DNA of 64,000 nucleotides from Sedimentibacter sp. SX930 (GTDB taxonomy: Bacteria; Bacillota; Bacilli; Lactobacillales; Aerococcaceae): positions 1-64,000 of the forward strand of contig MUZD01000005.1 of assembly GCA_002155105.1 (NCBI GenBank), written 5' to 3'. Below, piece after piece: positions 1 through 10,418 of the stretch. Position numbers and translations under genes: made by a program. Position 1 is the first letter of the stretch; every line of letters starts with the position of its first letter. The notes beneath the pieces were generated by a model, which did no database searches, had not been told where the DNA came from, and saw nothing but the letters and a program-made list of their open reading frames with translations.

Positions 1-97
1 AGTGGAAGCAAGCTTCCATAGAAAAGACCGTTCGACTTGCATGTATTAGGCACGCCGCCAGCGTTCGTCCTGAGCCAGGATCAAACTCTCATGTAAA
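1..97 (-). rRNA. rrs: 16S ribosomal RNA, 5' end only
   Basis: The reverse complement of 70-89 is the universal 27F primer site (AGAGTTTGATCCTGGCTCAG), and the conserved sequence that follows continues to the window edge. The mature 5' end is placed about 7 nt upstream of the primer site by analogy with other 16S genes, so it is accurate to a few bases. The gene runs leftward, away from the origin, and its remaining ~1.45 kb lies outside the window. The variable V1 helix begins near position 30. Confidence 0.96.
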
Positions 98-242
98 TGT
101 GGACTCTTGTACAGAAATCCTACATGTAAAAGCTGATAGCTCTTAATTTCTTGCTGACTTTATGTTTGCGATACTAAGTATCGTCTTCGTTTGCTTCGAC
201 CGAAGTCTAAGCTCCTTGCACATTTGGTTCGTTCATTCTTCA

Positions 243-324
243 TTCAGTTTTCAAAGGTCTAATGTGTTGCGCGCTCTCACGTGACAACTTCTATATAATA
301 ACACTTGCGGAACCAACTTGTCAA
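243..324 (-). promoter_or_regulatory. rrn promoter P2 and boxA-like leader
   Basis: On the minus strand a perfect -35 TTGACA (319-324) is followed after 18 nt by TATTAT (295-300). About 40 nt downstream lies CTTTGAAAACTGAA (about 243-258). This is the boxA-type antitermination motif common in Firmicute rRNA leaders. The 145-nt leader then runs to the 16S 5' end. The assignment rests on motif and position. Confidence 0.75.
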
Positions 325-396
325 CAACTTTTTCAAAAAATGTTATTTTTATGAATTGGTCTGAAAGTTCATACGGGCATCAACAGCCGTGGATAC

Positions 397-425
397 TTTT
401 TACGGTTATCCGTTTGGCCTGTCAA
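397..425 (-). promoter_or_regulatory. rrn promoter P1
   Basis: A second minus-strand promoter has TTGACA (420-425), a 17-nt spacer and TAAAAA (397-402, 4 of 6). It lies about 100 bp upstream of P2, the usual tandem layout of rRNA operons. Between P1 and the msrA terminator I see no gene. The short rightward reading frame across 318-524 runs through both promoters and is not credible. Confidence 0.6.
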
Positions 426-544
426 CGAATATCAATCATACCTGTGCTAGGGGTTTTTGGCAAGTCTTTTTTGATTATTTATATTTTTTTGTCGTATGCT
501 GAAAATAAAAAGGCTTCGGAATAAGCTAATCCTGCCATTCGCAG

Positions 545-592
545 TAAAAAAAGAAGAGCCATTCCAAAGAGATTTCTTCGGAATGGCTCTTC
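545..592 (-). terminator. Rho-independent terminator of msrA
   Basis: A 13-bp perfect stem (GAAGAGCCATTCC at 553-565 with its complement at 580-592) is followed on the minus strand by a run of seven U. It lies 37 bp after the msrA stop and separates msrA from the rrn promoters. Confidence 0.9.
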
Positions 593-628
593 TTTACTAT
601 TGTTTTCTTCGGAAAGTTTGAAAGCTTT

Positions 629-1162
629 CTACTCTTTCCAATGCGATTCGATATACGAATCTCTGCCTGAATGGGAACGATACCCATGATAATGCGCACT
701 GCTTTTTTTGTAGAAATCCTGATGATATTCTTCCGCAGCATAAAACGGTTGTGCCGGTTCGATGGAAGTCACGATTGGTTTAGTAAATTTCCCGCTGTCC
801 TGCAGTGCTTGTTTGGAAGCTTCCGCTATCTCTTTTTGTTCCGGTGAATGATAAAAAATAACCGGACGATAAGAAGCACCGCGATCTACGAACTGACCCA
901 TGGCATCAGTAGGATCTGTCTGCTGCCAGTACACCTCCACTAAATCTTTGTACGGGAACACAGCTGGATCGAATGTGATTTGTACGGCTTCCGTGTGCCC
1001 GGTTGTTCCGGCGCAAACTTCTTCATAGGTCGGATTCTCTTTGTGTCCGCCGGTATAGCCTGAAATAACTGATTCGATGCCCGGAAGGCTATCGAACGGC
1101 TTGACCATACACCAAAAACATCCTCCGGCAAAAGTAGCTTTTTCCAATCTTGGTTCTGTCAC
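629..1162 (-). CDS. msrA: peptide-methionine (S)-S-oxide reductase MsrA
   Basis: MsrA reduces the S-epimer of methionine sulfoxide in proteins and free methionine, using thioredoxin as electron donor in the cytoplasm. The signature GGCFWC sits at residues 13-18 with catalytic Cys15. The family motifs EEYHQDFY and a C-terminal Ser-Gly-Arg-Asp stretch are also visible. The reading frame is open upstream to 1210. I chose the GTG at 1162 because AAAGGA lies 9 nt before it, whereas the in-frame ATG at 1171 directly abuts that ribosome-binding site. This gives 177 residues, normal for a single-domain MsrA. The MsrB partner is not adjacent. The gene has its own strong terminator and is probably monocistronic, though read-through from serS 83 bp upstream is possible. 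Confidence 0.95.
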   Translation of the reverse strand: MTEPRLEKATFAGGCFWCMVKPFDSLPGIESVISGYTGGHKENPTYEEVCAGTTGHTEAVQITFDPAVFPYKDLVEVYWQQTDPTDAMGQFVDRGASYRPVIFYHSPEQKEIAEASKQALQDSGKFTKPIVTSIEPAQPFYAAEEYHQDFYKKSSAHYHGYRSHSGRDSYIESHWKE

Positions 1163-1245
1163 TTTTATCATTCCTTTCGTACGCATTTTCGTCTGAAATG
1201 ATTGTATCACATGACCGAAAGCTTACTCGCATATCTTGCTTGCGC

Positions 1246-2547
1246 TCAGCGTTTGTTGCTTGCGTTTTCTTTGGTTATTTTCGTGATGCCGCCCATGTAC
1301 GGAACAAGTGCATCAGGAATCGTGACGGAACCGTCTTCGTTTTGGTAATTCTCAAGTATCGCAGTTACAGTGCGGCCGACAGCCAGCCCTGATCCATTCA
1401 ACGTGTGCACAAATTCCAGTTTCCCTGTTTCTTCGTTGCGGTAACGGATTTTCGCGCGGCGGGCTTGGAATGCTTCAGTATTTGAACAAGAACTGATTTC
1501 CCGATAGGTATCTTGAGCTGGGATCCAGACTTCTATGTCATAAGTTTTGGCTGCGGAGAAGCCCATGTCACCCGTGCATAACGTGATGGTGCGGTGCGGC
1601 AAGTTCAAGCCTCTCAGTACAGCTTCAGCATCGTCCGTCATCTTTTCCAATTCTTCATAGGAAGTTTCCGGTTTGCTGAATTTCACCATCTCCACTTTAT
1701 GGAATTGGTGCATCCTAATCAGCCCTCTTGTGTCGCGCCCTGCACTTCCGGCTTCAGAACGGAAGGATGGACTCATCGCCGTGAAATAGACAGGCAGTTC
1801 AGCTTCATTCATGATTTCATCGCGGTAATAGTTCGTCAAAGGAACTTCCGCTGTAGGGATCAGCGTGAAATTGCGCTCATCCGTCAACTGGAAGACATCC
1901 TCTTTGAATTTAGGGAATTGTCCGGTACCGAACATGGAAGCTTCATTCGCCATGTAGGGAGGGATGATTTCCGTGTAGCCATGTTCTTCGGTATGCAGAT
2001 CCAGCATATAGTTGTAGCAAGCGCGTTCCAGGCGTGCTCCCAAGCCTTTATAGAAGACAAAACGGCTTCCGGTCACTTTAGCGCCACGTTCAAAGTCCAG
2101 GATATCCAATGCCTCGGCGATGTCATAATGGGCTTTGGGTTCGAAATCGAACGCACGCGGTGTCCCCCATCTTCTTACTTCCACGTTATCATCTTCATCC
2201 GCACCTACAGGAACGGATGCATGCGGCAAGTTAGGCAATCTTGTTGCGATGAAAGTCGTCTTCTCTTCGATTTCATTCAGTTCTTCATCCAGCGCTTTGA
2301 TTTTATCGCCGACTTCTTTCATTTCGGCAATCTTATCATCGGCATTCTCTTTGTTGCGTTTCAATTGCGCAATTTCTTGGGAAACGCCATTGCGGTATTG
2401 CTTCAGGTTTTCCGTCTCAACGATTTTCTCCCGTCGTTGCGCATCCAATTCCTTGAATGTCGCCAAGTCCTCTGTTTTGACCCCACGTGCAGCCAATTTC
2501 TCTGCAGTGTCTTCAAATCCATCCCTCAAAAATTTTACATCCAACAT
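1246..2547 (-). CDS. serS: seryl-tRNA synthetase
   Basis: This class II aminoacyl-tRNA synthetase charges tRNA-Ser with serine. The 433-residue protein has the expected order: an N-terminal tRNA-binding coiled-coil arm (about 30-105, rich in Lys/Glu heptads), then the catalytic core. Motif 2 is seen as [16 protein letters not shown], and motif 3 lies near the C-terminus around [14 protein letters not shown] is preceded by GAGGAGG at optimal spacing. The gene is controlled by the serine T-box leader immediately upstream, so expression rises when uncharged tRNA-Ser accumulates. Confidence 0.98.
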   Translation of the reverse strand: MLDVKFLRDGFEDTAEKLAARGVKTEDLATFKELDAQRREKIVETENLKQYRNGVSQEIAQLKRNKENADDKIAEMKEVGDKIKALDEELNEIEEKTTFIATRLPNLPHASVPVGADEDDNVEVRRWGTPRAFDFEPKAHYDIAEALDILDFERGAKVTGSRFVFYKGLGARLERACYNYMLDLHTEEHGYTEIIPPYMANEASMFGTGQFPKFKEDVFQLTDERNFTLIPTAEVPLTNYYRDEIMNEAELPVYFTAMSPSFRSEAGSAGRDTRGLIRMHQFHKVEMVKFSKPETSYEELEKMTDDAEAVLRGLNLPHRTITLCTGDMGFSAAKTYDIEVWIPAQDTYREISSCSNTEAFQARRAKIRYRNEETGKLEFVHTLNGSGLAVGRTVTAILENYQNEDGSVTIPDALVPYMGGITKITKENASNKR

Positions 2548-2581
2548 ATCGTTTCCTCCTCATTATCTGTACAAAAATAGC

Positions 2582-2856
2582 CACTCCATCCCTAGAACAA
2601 TCTGGGACGAAATGGCTTTAACGTTCGCGGTACCACCCAACTTCAGCCAATCCCAAATAGGTCTGGCTGCGCTTCATTGCGTTAACGGACGGATCCGGAA
2701 CAATTTAGTCAATTTCTTGTTTTCATTGTTCGCTTCATGTGGGGATTCAACAGGTGAAGGGTCAGTTCTCACCGAACCACTGACTCTCTGGGGCGCTTCA
2801 CATCATCTACTGGTCACATGCATGGCTTTCTCTATTCAATTAGGCTAAGCTTCGAT
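2582..2856 (-). promoter_or_regulatory. serine T-box riboswitch leader of serS
   Basis: The minus-strand leader of about 275 nt carries the T-box core GGGTGGTACCGCG (2626-2638), whose bulge pairs with the tRNA acceptor end. It also has an upstream stem I with the distal GGTGAGA loop (GTCAGT...ACTGAC stem) and a specifier region GAATCCCCACA, in which TCC (about 2743-2745) reads as a Ser codon. The antiterminator is followed by an intrinsic terminator: an AGCCAYT/AGTGGCT stem, then a U run near 2575. Uncharged tRNA-Ser should favour read-through into serS. The exact specifier frame is inferred from stem I geometry. Confidence 0.9.
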
Positions 2857-2862
2857 ACCCTC

Positions 2863-2891
2863 ATTTTACTGAACAAACCCTATGCTGTCAA
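2863..2891 (-). promoter_or_regulatory. serS T-box promoter
   Basis: A perfect -35 TTGACA (2886-2891), a 17-nt spacer and -10 TAAAAT (2863-2868, 5 of 6) place the transcription start near 2856, just before the T-box leader. Confidence 0.85.
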
Positions 2892-2930
2892 TAAAGCGGC
2901 AGGTCCAGATTAGCCTGCAGTTATTCCTGA

Positions 2931-4274
2931 TCAGTCAAAGAATCCTCCGACAAAATCGGATACCGTTTCCCAAGCTTTACCGAACAAGTCTGCGACAACG
3001 CGACCGCCGCGTACAAAAATATTGGCTTTCTCCACGCTGCTTGCCACTGCGACTTTGACATCCTCGGAAGTCGTTCCATCCAGATAGCCCAACTCGTCGC
3101 CTTCGACAGTCACAGCGACGGACCCGACTTCTGTTCCTTTTTCGATAGGCGCTTCAATCTCGCCATCCTCATTCAGGCTTTTTTCAGCCGGTGTGAAAAC
3201 AGTTGTGAGCGCCAGCTCTTCAGCGCCTTTTTCGGTAACAGTCACAAGGTCTTCGTTGTAGACTAGCCCGACCTCAGTTTGCTTCCCTTTGGCTACGGTA
3301 ATCGGCTCTTGCGTAGAAACGGCATCGCCTTTCGCCGCTACTGTCGTCTTCTCGAAGGTCGAGAAGGCATAGTCCATCAAACGATCGGTTTCCGTGAAAC
3401 GTTTGGTGCTCTCGTCAGCGCCGATTACCACGGTGATGATCCGCATTTCATCTTGCATTGCGGTACCAGTAAAGGATGCGCCGGATTCCAGCGTTGTTCC
3501 GGTCTTCAGACCGTCGACCCCTTCACGGTAATAAAACATACCAGGCAACATCACATTATAGCTGTGCATCATGATTTCGTCGGACGTTCCCGCTTGGAAA
3601 GCCAACTCCGAAATGGAAGTCGTTTCCAAAACTTCAGGGTAATCATCGATCAAATGATCCGCAACCATCGCGACGCCACGCGCTGTCATTTTATTGTAGC
3701 CGTCAGCTGGTGCACCGGGATATAGGTTATCTTCCGCGACATCGCTGTTCGACAAGCCGGTTGCATTATAGAGCTCGTAGTTTTCTACGCCCCACTCATC
3801 CAACTGAGCCTTCATCAGATCGACGAATTTCGCTTCCGAACCAGCCAACGCTTCCGCCAAAGCGATCGTCGATCCGTTTGCGGAATAGATCAATGCGGAT
3901 TGGTACAGCTCTTCCACAGAATAAGTGATGTCCTGACGCAAAGGTACATTCGAAAAATTGTAGTTCTGGCTGACTTCATAGACGTAATCACTGACGGTGA
4001 TTTGCTTGTCCCAAGTCAATTTTCCTGCTTCGATGGCTTCCAGTATCAAGTAGATGCTCAGCATCTTTGTCATTGAGGCTATGCCCAGAGCTTCTTCCCC
4101 GTTTTGGTTGACAAGCACTTTGTCAGTCTCGTCTTCTATCACGAAAGCGGCTTTCGCATCGACAGAAGGTTGTTCAGCAGCCAAAGCAACCGGTGCAGCA
4201 AACAAGCTGTTCGCCAATACAGAAGCAGCCGATAGTGTTCCCATAATCATTTTTCTGTTTTTTATAGTTATCAT
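2931..4274 (-). CDS. dacA: D-alanyl-D-alanine carboxypeptidase (class C low-molecular-weight PBP)
   Basis: This exported S11-family serine peptidase trims the terminal D-Ala from peptidoglycan pentapeptides. A signal peptide covers about residues 1-33, ending around ALAAEQ. The three catalytic motifs are intact: SMTK with Ser67/Lys70, SAN at 131-133 and KTG at 257-259. After the PBP5-C beta domain, a C-terminal amphipathic helix (about 425-447, ending FVGGFFD) should anchor the protein to the outer membrane face. The 447-residue length is normal. A GGAG lies about 12 nt before the ATG. It sits immediately downstream of the two-component system genes, but a terminator separates them. Confidence 0.96.
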   Translation of the reverse strand: MITIKNRKMIMGTLSAASVLANSLFAAPVALAAEQPSVDAKAAFVIEDETDKVLVNQNGEEALGIASMTKMLSIYLILEAIEAGKLTWDKQITVSDYVYEVSQNYNFSNVPLRQDITYSVEELYQSALIYSANGSTIALAEALAGSEAKFVDLMKAQLDEWGVENYELYNATGLSNSDVAEDNLYPGAPADGYNKMTARGVAMVADHLIDDYPEVLETTSISELAFQAGTSDEIMMHSYNVMLPGMFYYREGVDGLKTGTTLESGASFTGTAMQDEMRIITVVIGADESTKRFTETDRLMDYAFSTFEKTTVAAKGDAVSTQEPITVAKGKQTEVGLVYNEDLVTVTEKGAEELALTTVFTPAEKSLNEDGEIEAPIEKGTEVGSVAVTVEGDELGYLDGTTSEDVKVAVASSVEKANIFVRGGRVVADLFGKAWETVSDFVGGFFD

Positions 4275-4355
4275 TGTTTGTAGTTATCTCCAATCAGTCA
4301 TATCGTTCGGTTCACATACCCTTCTATGTTAGCGGAAATACTGTAAAAAGACAAC

Positions 4356-4391
4356 CAAAAAAAGGGACGTACACAGAAAGCGTACGTTCCT
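4356..4391 (-). terminator. terminator of the two-component operon
   Basis: A 9-bp stem (4364-4372 with 4382-4390, one G-U pair) is followed on the minus strand by a run of U. It lies immediately after, and touches, the histidine kinase stop codon, so dacA must have its own promoter in 4275-4355, which I could not pin down. Confidence 0.85.
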
Positions 4392-5530
4392 TATTCCTTG
4401 ACAGCCGGCGTCTGTTTCAAAGGGAGATGCAGCACGAATTTGGTTTCTGCCTCATCCGATTCCGCATAGATATATCCGCCATGCAGCGTTACGATGCTTT
4501 GGGCGATCGCCAACCCCAGACCGGTCCCGCCGGTCTCTTTCGAACGGGAATTTTCTACCCGATAGAAGCGCCCGAACAATTCCTGCAGCGATTCCTCAGG
4601 GATGCGCTCCCCGTTATTTTTCACGGCAACGATCACTTCAGAACCTATCTTTTCGGCTTCGATATGTACCCAAGTGCCGCCATGCGCATATTTCAGGGCA
4701 TTGGAAATCAGATTGTTGAAGACACGGGCCATTTTATCGACATCCATTTCAATCATCAACGGATCCGTCTTCATGATAACCTCAGTCTCCATATGGCGTT
4801 TGCGTGACTCCAGTTCATAATCCGCGACGATCTGCTCCAAAAAGTTCCCGATGTTGATCGTCTTCAACAGCAGCGGAGTCGTCGGTTGACGCACTTTCGT
4901 GTATTCGAAAAGATCATCGACAAGCACCTTCATCTGCAGCGCCTTTGTATAAGCGATATGGATATAACGCAAAGCATCTTCTTCGCTCGTGAATTGCTTA
5001 TCCTCTATCAATCCCAGGTAACCGATGATGGAAGTCAAGGGGGTCCGGATATCGTGACTGACGTTCGTGATTAATTCATCTTTCGATTGTTCGATTTTCC
5101 GTTCCTCTGCCATCGCTTGGACCGTACTTTCCACCAGCGTATTGATGCTGTCCACAACATCAACATAGCTACCGGCATTGTTCGCATCGATCCGATGATC
5201 GAAGTGCCCCGCTGCGATATAATGCAATTCGTCCAGAATATGCGTCAGCTGCATCTGCTTGTATCTCCTGGCCAAACGCCAGCCAGTGAAGATGGCCGCA
5301 AAAATCGCCGCGATCCATTGGAAAGCATCATCGTAAATGGTCAAAAATGCGTCAACCACCATCACGAATCGCCTTAAGGAAGGGATTTCACTCAAAATCG
5401 AGGGAGGGGTCGCTACCAGTCGGTTGAACATCAACTCCATCCCGATGTAGAGCAGATAGACGATGCCCAGCGTCAAGGCCCCTTCAAAAATGAGTTCACT
5501 CAGTTCTTTCTTCTTCAACTTATTAAACAA
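4391..5530 (-). CDS. membrane sensor histidine kinase, VanS/ResE-like
   Basis: This is the sensor of a two-component pair with the response regulator directly upstream. The 379-residue protein has two predicted membrane segments (about 14-34 and 68-86) enclosing only a ~33-residue extracellular loop. A HAMP-like linker (about 88-140), the H-box NVSHDIRTP with phospho-acceptor His159, the N-box FNNLISNALKY and G-box GGTGLGLAIA follow. The very short loop suggests it senses the membrane or a partner protein rather than binding a large ligand (inference). Translation appears to start at TTG (5528-5530) behind a strong GGGAGGG. The family resemblance is closest to VanS-type kinases, and the gene lies next to dacA, so a cell-wall signal is plausible but unproven. 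Confidence 0.9.
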   Translation of the reverse strand: MFNKLKKKELSELIFEGALTLGIVYLLYIGMELMFNRLVATPPSILSEIPSLRRFVMVVDAFLTIYDDAFQWIAAIFAAIFTGWRLARRYKQMQLTHILDELHYIAAGHFDHRIDANNAGSYVDVVDSINTLVESTVQAMAEERKIEQSKDELITNVSHDIRTPLTSIIGYLGLIEDKQFTSEEDALRYIHIAYTKALQMKVLVDDLFEYTKVRQPTTPLLLKTINIGNFLEQIVADYELESRKRHMETEVIMKTDPLMIEMDVDKMARVFNNLISNALKYAHGGTWVHIEAEKIGSEVIVAVKNNGERIPEESLQELFGRFYRVENSRSKETGGTGLGLAIAQSIVTLHGGYIYAESDEAETKFVLHLPLKQTPAVKE

Positions 5531-5586
5531 AGCTGCACCCTCCCGACTCAGCTGGTTTTTTCAGACTAGCCCTTATGCAGGCATGC

Positions 5587-6279
5587 CTATTCCCCAATCT
5601 TATAGCCTACACCCCATACTGTCTGGATGACTTTCTCGCCGCCTGTAGCCTCTTCAATTTTATCGCGAAGATGGCTCACATGCACCATAACAGTTTTGGC
5701 GGATACGATGCTTTCCTGTTGCCAAACGCGTTCAAAAATCTCATCGGCACTGAAGACGCGATTCGGATGACTTGCCAATAAATGCAGGATGCCGAATTCC
5801 AGCGCGGTCAACTGGATGCTCTTTCCGTTCAGCGTCTTTACTTCATGGGAATCTTTCTTGATGATCAGCGGACCTATTTCGATCGAGTCCACCTCTGCAG
5901 CATCCACCTGCATATTGGTCCGGCGCAAAAGCGATTTGATGCGGGCCATCACTTCCAGTGGGTTGAACGGCTTAGAAACATAGTCGTCCGCACCTGTCGT
6001 CAATCCTTGGATCTTATCCATATCCGTGGATTTTGCGCTCAGCATCAGAATCGGGATCGGATTGCTCTGTTCCCGCAGTTCCCTTACTACCGATATGCCG
6101 TCCTTCTTAGGCATCATAACATCCAAAATGATCAATTGGATATCCGCATTTTCCTCAAGCTTGCGGAAGGCATCCACGCCGTCATAGGCCTTTATCGGAT
6201 CGTACCCTTCATTTTTGCAGTAGATGCTTAATAAATCCACGATTTCCCTGTCGTCATCGACAATCAAAACTTTATTCAT
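5587..6279 (-). CDS. response regulator, OmpR/PhoB family, VanR-like
   Basis: The DNA-binding partner of the downstream kinase (56 bp apart). The receiver domain (1-115) has the acidic pair Asp8/Asp9, phosphorylation site Asp53 in ILDVMMPKKD and the conserved Lys near 104. A winged-helix effector domain (about 130-230) ends in a typical HVSHLRDKIE...VWGVGYKI stretch. ATG at 6279 is chosen because AAAGGG lies 9 nt upstream. A TTG seven codons earlier overlaps that site and is rejected. It gives 230 residues, the normal size. The target genes cannot be told from sequence; neighbouring dacA is a reasonable candidate. Confidence 0.94.
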   Translation of the reverse strand: MNKVLIVDDDREIVDLLSIYCKNEGYDPIKAYDGVDAFRKLEENADIQLIILDVMMPKKDGISVVRELREQSNPIPILMLSAKSTDMDKIQGLTTGADDYVSKPFNPLEVMARIKSLLRRTNMQVDAAEVDSIEIGPLIIKKDSHEVKTLNGKSIQLTALEFGILHLLASHPNRVFSADEIFERVWQQESIVSAKTVMVHVSHLRDKIEEATGGEKVIQTVWGVGYKIGE

Positions 6280-6412
6280 ATAGGACAACCCTTTCCCCAA
6301 AATATATATTTTCCCTCATCGTACCAAATTGTTCTAAATTTTTGCTTAAGGAAGCATAAAGAAATTCCGTTTTAATTATATCAGAAAGCTCCAGCAAACC
6401 GTGAACATAAGG

Positions 6413-6446
6413 AAAAAATGCCCGGGAACAGTGTCCCGGACATTTT
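6413..6446 (-). terminator. terminator of guaB
   Basis: A GC-rich stem (about ATGTCCGGG with CCCGGGCAT, heptanucleotide loop) is followed by a U run on the minus strand, 15 bp after the guaB stop. Confidence 0.92.
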
Positions 6447-6460
6447 GGTTTCTTGCATTT

Positions 6461-7981
<1,521 letters not shown>

Positions 7982-7990
7982 TTATCATCT

Positions 7991-8019
7991 AAAATACCAC
8001 CACCAACAACCTACGTCAA
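7991..8019 (-). promoter_or_regulatory. guaB promoter
   Basis: TTGACG (8014-8019), 17-nt spacer and TATTTT (7991-7996) on the minus strand, about 45 bp before the guaB start. No PurBox is seen close by. Confidence 0.65.
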
Positions 8020-8162
8020 GCGCAAAGCTCCCTTTATCATACAATTCTCATATACAAGCGTTTTTATCGAATGCTTTCGAAATGTAATCCCCGAAATATT
8101 CGGAATTAGCACTTGCGTTTGCATCCAGGGATTCATATACAGTTTTTTTCTGTCAATATACG

Positions 8163-8200
8163 AAAATAGCCGAGATACAAGTTTTATTTGCATCTCGGCC
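8163..8200 (-). terminator. terminator of the DUF1129 gene
   Basis: An 8-bp perfect stem (GCCGAGAT at 8169-8176 with its complement at 8192-8199) lies 18 bp after the stop codon. The U tract is short (UAUUUUC). Confidence 0.7.
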
Positions 8201-8217
8201 TCCAACCAATTGACGGC

Positions 8218-8904
8218 CTACAAAATGCCGCCCACGATATGATATTTTTTCTTCATGTATACTTTCGCAGCAAAACCTACACCCGCGATTCCAAGGTACA
8301 CCCATGCAGGCAAAGCGATATTGATGCTGGCTGGAATAAGCATCATGGAAACAGTCATGATGAGCATCCAAAGCAGCATAGCGGCCGTCGTCGCAAAGAT
8401 GTATTTCCCGAAGCCTTTTTCACCTTTTGGTGCATCCGGATTTGGTGTGTATTTGGAGATGATGAGCATGGCGATGCCGCCTACGATAAAGTTCAGGATC
8501 AAACTGATCAGACCCATTCCGATTACGTCTTCTCCACTGTTGGTCAGCAAGGATACGCCTGAAATCATCGCGAAAAGAGACCCCAGCAATAAGCCGCCAT
8601 CCAAAGCGATCAACCAATCAGTCGAACGCACTTTCACTTCATTGTCTGTCGGATTGACCAGGATGTTTGATGCGCACTCAGACACTGTGCCGTATAATTG
8701 GCGGGCAGTTTTACCGGTTTTTTGGGCGTCCAACAATTCCCGCATCATTTTGTTGTAGATTTCCTCCCTGCGTCCATCTTCCAGGTTTGCAGCTCTCAAG
8801 GTTCTGTCCAGCCCCAGCATGTATTGTTCATTTCTTTTTGTCAAACTCTGCCATAAGGCTTTGTTTTCGACCTTCATTTGTGCAACGCTCTTCGTTTCTT
8901 CCAA
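8218..8904 (-). CDS. DUF1129 family integral membrane protein
   Basis: A 228-residue protein with a charged cytosolic N-terminal part (1-95), which includes a helix rich in Lys/Glu, followed by four predicted membrane helices (about 97-120, 127-150, 168-191 and 196-216) and a short basic tail. This matches the DUF1129 family common in Lactobacillales, of unknown function, often found near ychF/parB. Translation probably starts at TTG (8902-8904) behind GGGAGG with 8-nt spacing. Its upstream region is occupied by a structured intergenic repeat. No catalytic motif is visible. Confidence 0.8.
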   Translation of the reverse strand: MEETKSVAQMKVENKALWQSLTKRNEQYMLGLDRTLRAANLEDGRREEIYNKMMRELLDAQKTGKTARQLYGTVSECASNILVNPTDNEVKVRSTDWLIALDGGLLLGSLFAMISGVSLLTNSGEDVIGMGLISLILNFIVGGIAMLIISKYTPNPDAPKGEKGFGKYIFATTAAMLLWMLIMTVSMMLIPASINIALPAWVYLGIAGVGFAAKVYMKKKYHIVGGIL

Positions 8905-9006
8905 TGGTAAATCCTCCCTTGATTACATGCGGTATCCTTGTCAAACGTGTTGTGAATCCTTATAGTTGAACTCTGAAATGCATATAGATTGTGCTTCACT
9001 AGTTTA

Positions 9007-9266
9007 GGTACCAGTAAAGCTAAAGACCTCAAACGTCGCACTGTGACGTTTGAGTGCCTAAGCTGACATTACGTCACGGCCAAACTGCGGCCGTTCTCGT
9101 AATGTCCGCTTAGTGCTCATCCCCTCCCGCATTTCATCGTATCCTTTAGTTGAGTTCTGATTCGCAGATACCGCTCCCGTTTCACACCCAGCGTAGTGAA
9201 CAAAAGAGGTTCACTTCGCTGGGTGCTCCAACGTCCGGGTATCTAAACGCGAATCATCACATCCTG
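9007..9266 (-). repeat. structured intergenic repeat, copy A (composite double unit)
   Basis: This 260-bp spacer begins directly at the ychF stop and contains two units of a repeat shared with 20104-20227 and 24495-24675. Unit 1 (about 9143-9266) has a long hairpin (CACCCAGCG...CGCTGGGTG) inside an outer pairing GATTCGC/GCGAATC. Unit 2 has CTAAG (9058-9062) pairing with CTTAG (9109-9113) around a GACATTACG/CGTAATGTC stem and an inner CGGCC/GGCCG hairpin. A third hairpin, CTCAAACGTC/GACGTTTGAG (9028-9054), is identical in copy C: 47 nt match exactly. No coding capacity is seen. It could act as a 3' RNA structure, a regulatory leader of the DUF1129 gene, or a non-autonomous mobile element. Confidence 0.85.
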
Positions 9267-10367
9267 TTATACGTTGAATCTGAATTCCATTACGTCGCCG
9301 TCTTGGACTACGTAGTCTTTTCCTTCAAGTCTGACTTTTCCTGCTTCTTTGGCTGCTTGCATGCTGCCGTAAGCCAACAGGTCAGCGTAGGAAACTGTTT
9401 CGGCGCGGATGAAGCCGCGTTCGAAGTCGGAATGGATGATACCGGCTGTCTGCGGTGCTTTCATCCCTAGTCTGAATGTCCAGGCACGGACTTCTTTTTC
9501 GCCTGCCGTGAAGTAAGTTCCCAGCCCAAGCAGCGTATAAGCTTTTTGGATCAGCTGATCAAGCCCGGATTGTTCGATGCCCAGCTCCGATAGGAATTCA
9601 GCTTTTTCTTCATCATCCAATTCAGCCACTTCTTCTTCGATACGGGCACAGACGGTAACAACCTCTGCGCCTTCTGTCGCTGCAAAATCACGGACAATTT
9701 GCACCATTTCATTGTCTCCGCCGGCTATTACGTCCTCTTCAGAGATGTTTGCGACATAGAGAACAGGTTTTGTCGTCAATAGGAACAGGCTTTTCACAAG
9801 CGGTTCTTCTTCAGGTGTGAATTCGATTGTGCGCGCGGATTTGCCTTCTTCCAAAGTCGTCTTGATTTTCTCCAGGATTTCCAGTTCGCGGACAGCATCC
9901 TTATCTTTCGTGCGGGCAATTTTGCTGATGCGTGTATAGCGTTTCTCGATGGATTCCAAATCCGCGAAGATCAGTTCCAAGTTGATGGTTTCGACATCAT
10001 CCAATGGATCCACTTTTCCGCTGACGTGTGTGATGTTGTCGTCTTCGAAACAACGGACAACATGACAGATGGCATCCACTTGACGGATGTTGGCCAAGAA
10101 TTTGTTCCCCAGACCTTCCCCTTTGCTGGCGCCTTTTACGATTCCGGCGATATCGGTGAATTCAAAAGTTGTTGGGACGGTTTTTTTTGGTTTCACTAAT
10201 TCTGTTAGTTTATTCAAACGTTCATCGGGAACTTCGACCACTCCGACATTTGGGTCGATCGTCGCGAATGGATAGTTTGCCGCTTCCACTCCCGCTTTAG
10301 TGATGGCGTTGAACAAAGTGGATTTACCGACGTTCGGTAATCCTACGATTCCTGCTGTTAATGACAT
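9267..10367 (-). CDS. ychF: redox-regulated ATPase/GTPase YchF (OLA1 family)
   Basis: YchF is a universally conserved Obg-related P-loop NTPase that prefers ATP and binds ribosomes. The 366-residue protein has G1 GLPNVGKS near residues 7-14, a coiled-coil insertion (about 130-170) and a C-terminal TGS domain (about 280-364) ending VMEFRFNV. All of these are typical. GAAAGAG lies upstream of the ATG at workable spacing. It follows the DUF951 gene by 51 bp and is probably co-transcribed with parA-parB-DUF951, a conserved arrangement in Lactobacillales. Confidence 0.97.
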   Translation of the reverse strand: MSLTAGIVGLPNVGKSTLFNAITKAGVEAANYPFATIDPNVGVVEVPDERLNKLTELVKPKKTVPTTFEFTDIAGIVKGASKGEGLGNKFLANIRQVDAICHVVRCFEDDNITHVSGKVDPLDDVETINLELIFADLESIEKRYTRISKIARTKDKDAVRELEILEKIKTTLEEGKSARTIEFTPEEEPLVKSLFLLTTKPVLYVANISEEDVIAGGDNEMVQIVRDFAATEGAEVVTVCARIEEEVAELDDEEKAEFLSELGIEQSGLDQLIQKAYTLLGLGTYFTAGEKEVRAWTFRLGMKAPQTAGIIHSDFERGFIRAETVSYADLLAYGSMQAAKEAGKVRLEGKDYVVQDGDVMEFRFNV

Positions 10368-10418
10368 TTCTTCACACTCTTTCCACTTAATATTGCTAAT
10401 ATTTATTCCTTCAAAGAC

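Noticed and set aside
318-524. Rightward open frame upstream of the rRNA promoters
   Set aside because: It runs antisense across both rrn promoters and has no ribosome-binding site.
8011-8205. Leftward 64-codon frame between the DUF1129 gene and guaB
   Set aside because: It overlaps the terminator hairpin and the guaB promoter and has no homology that I recognise.
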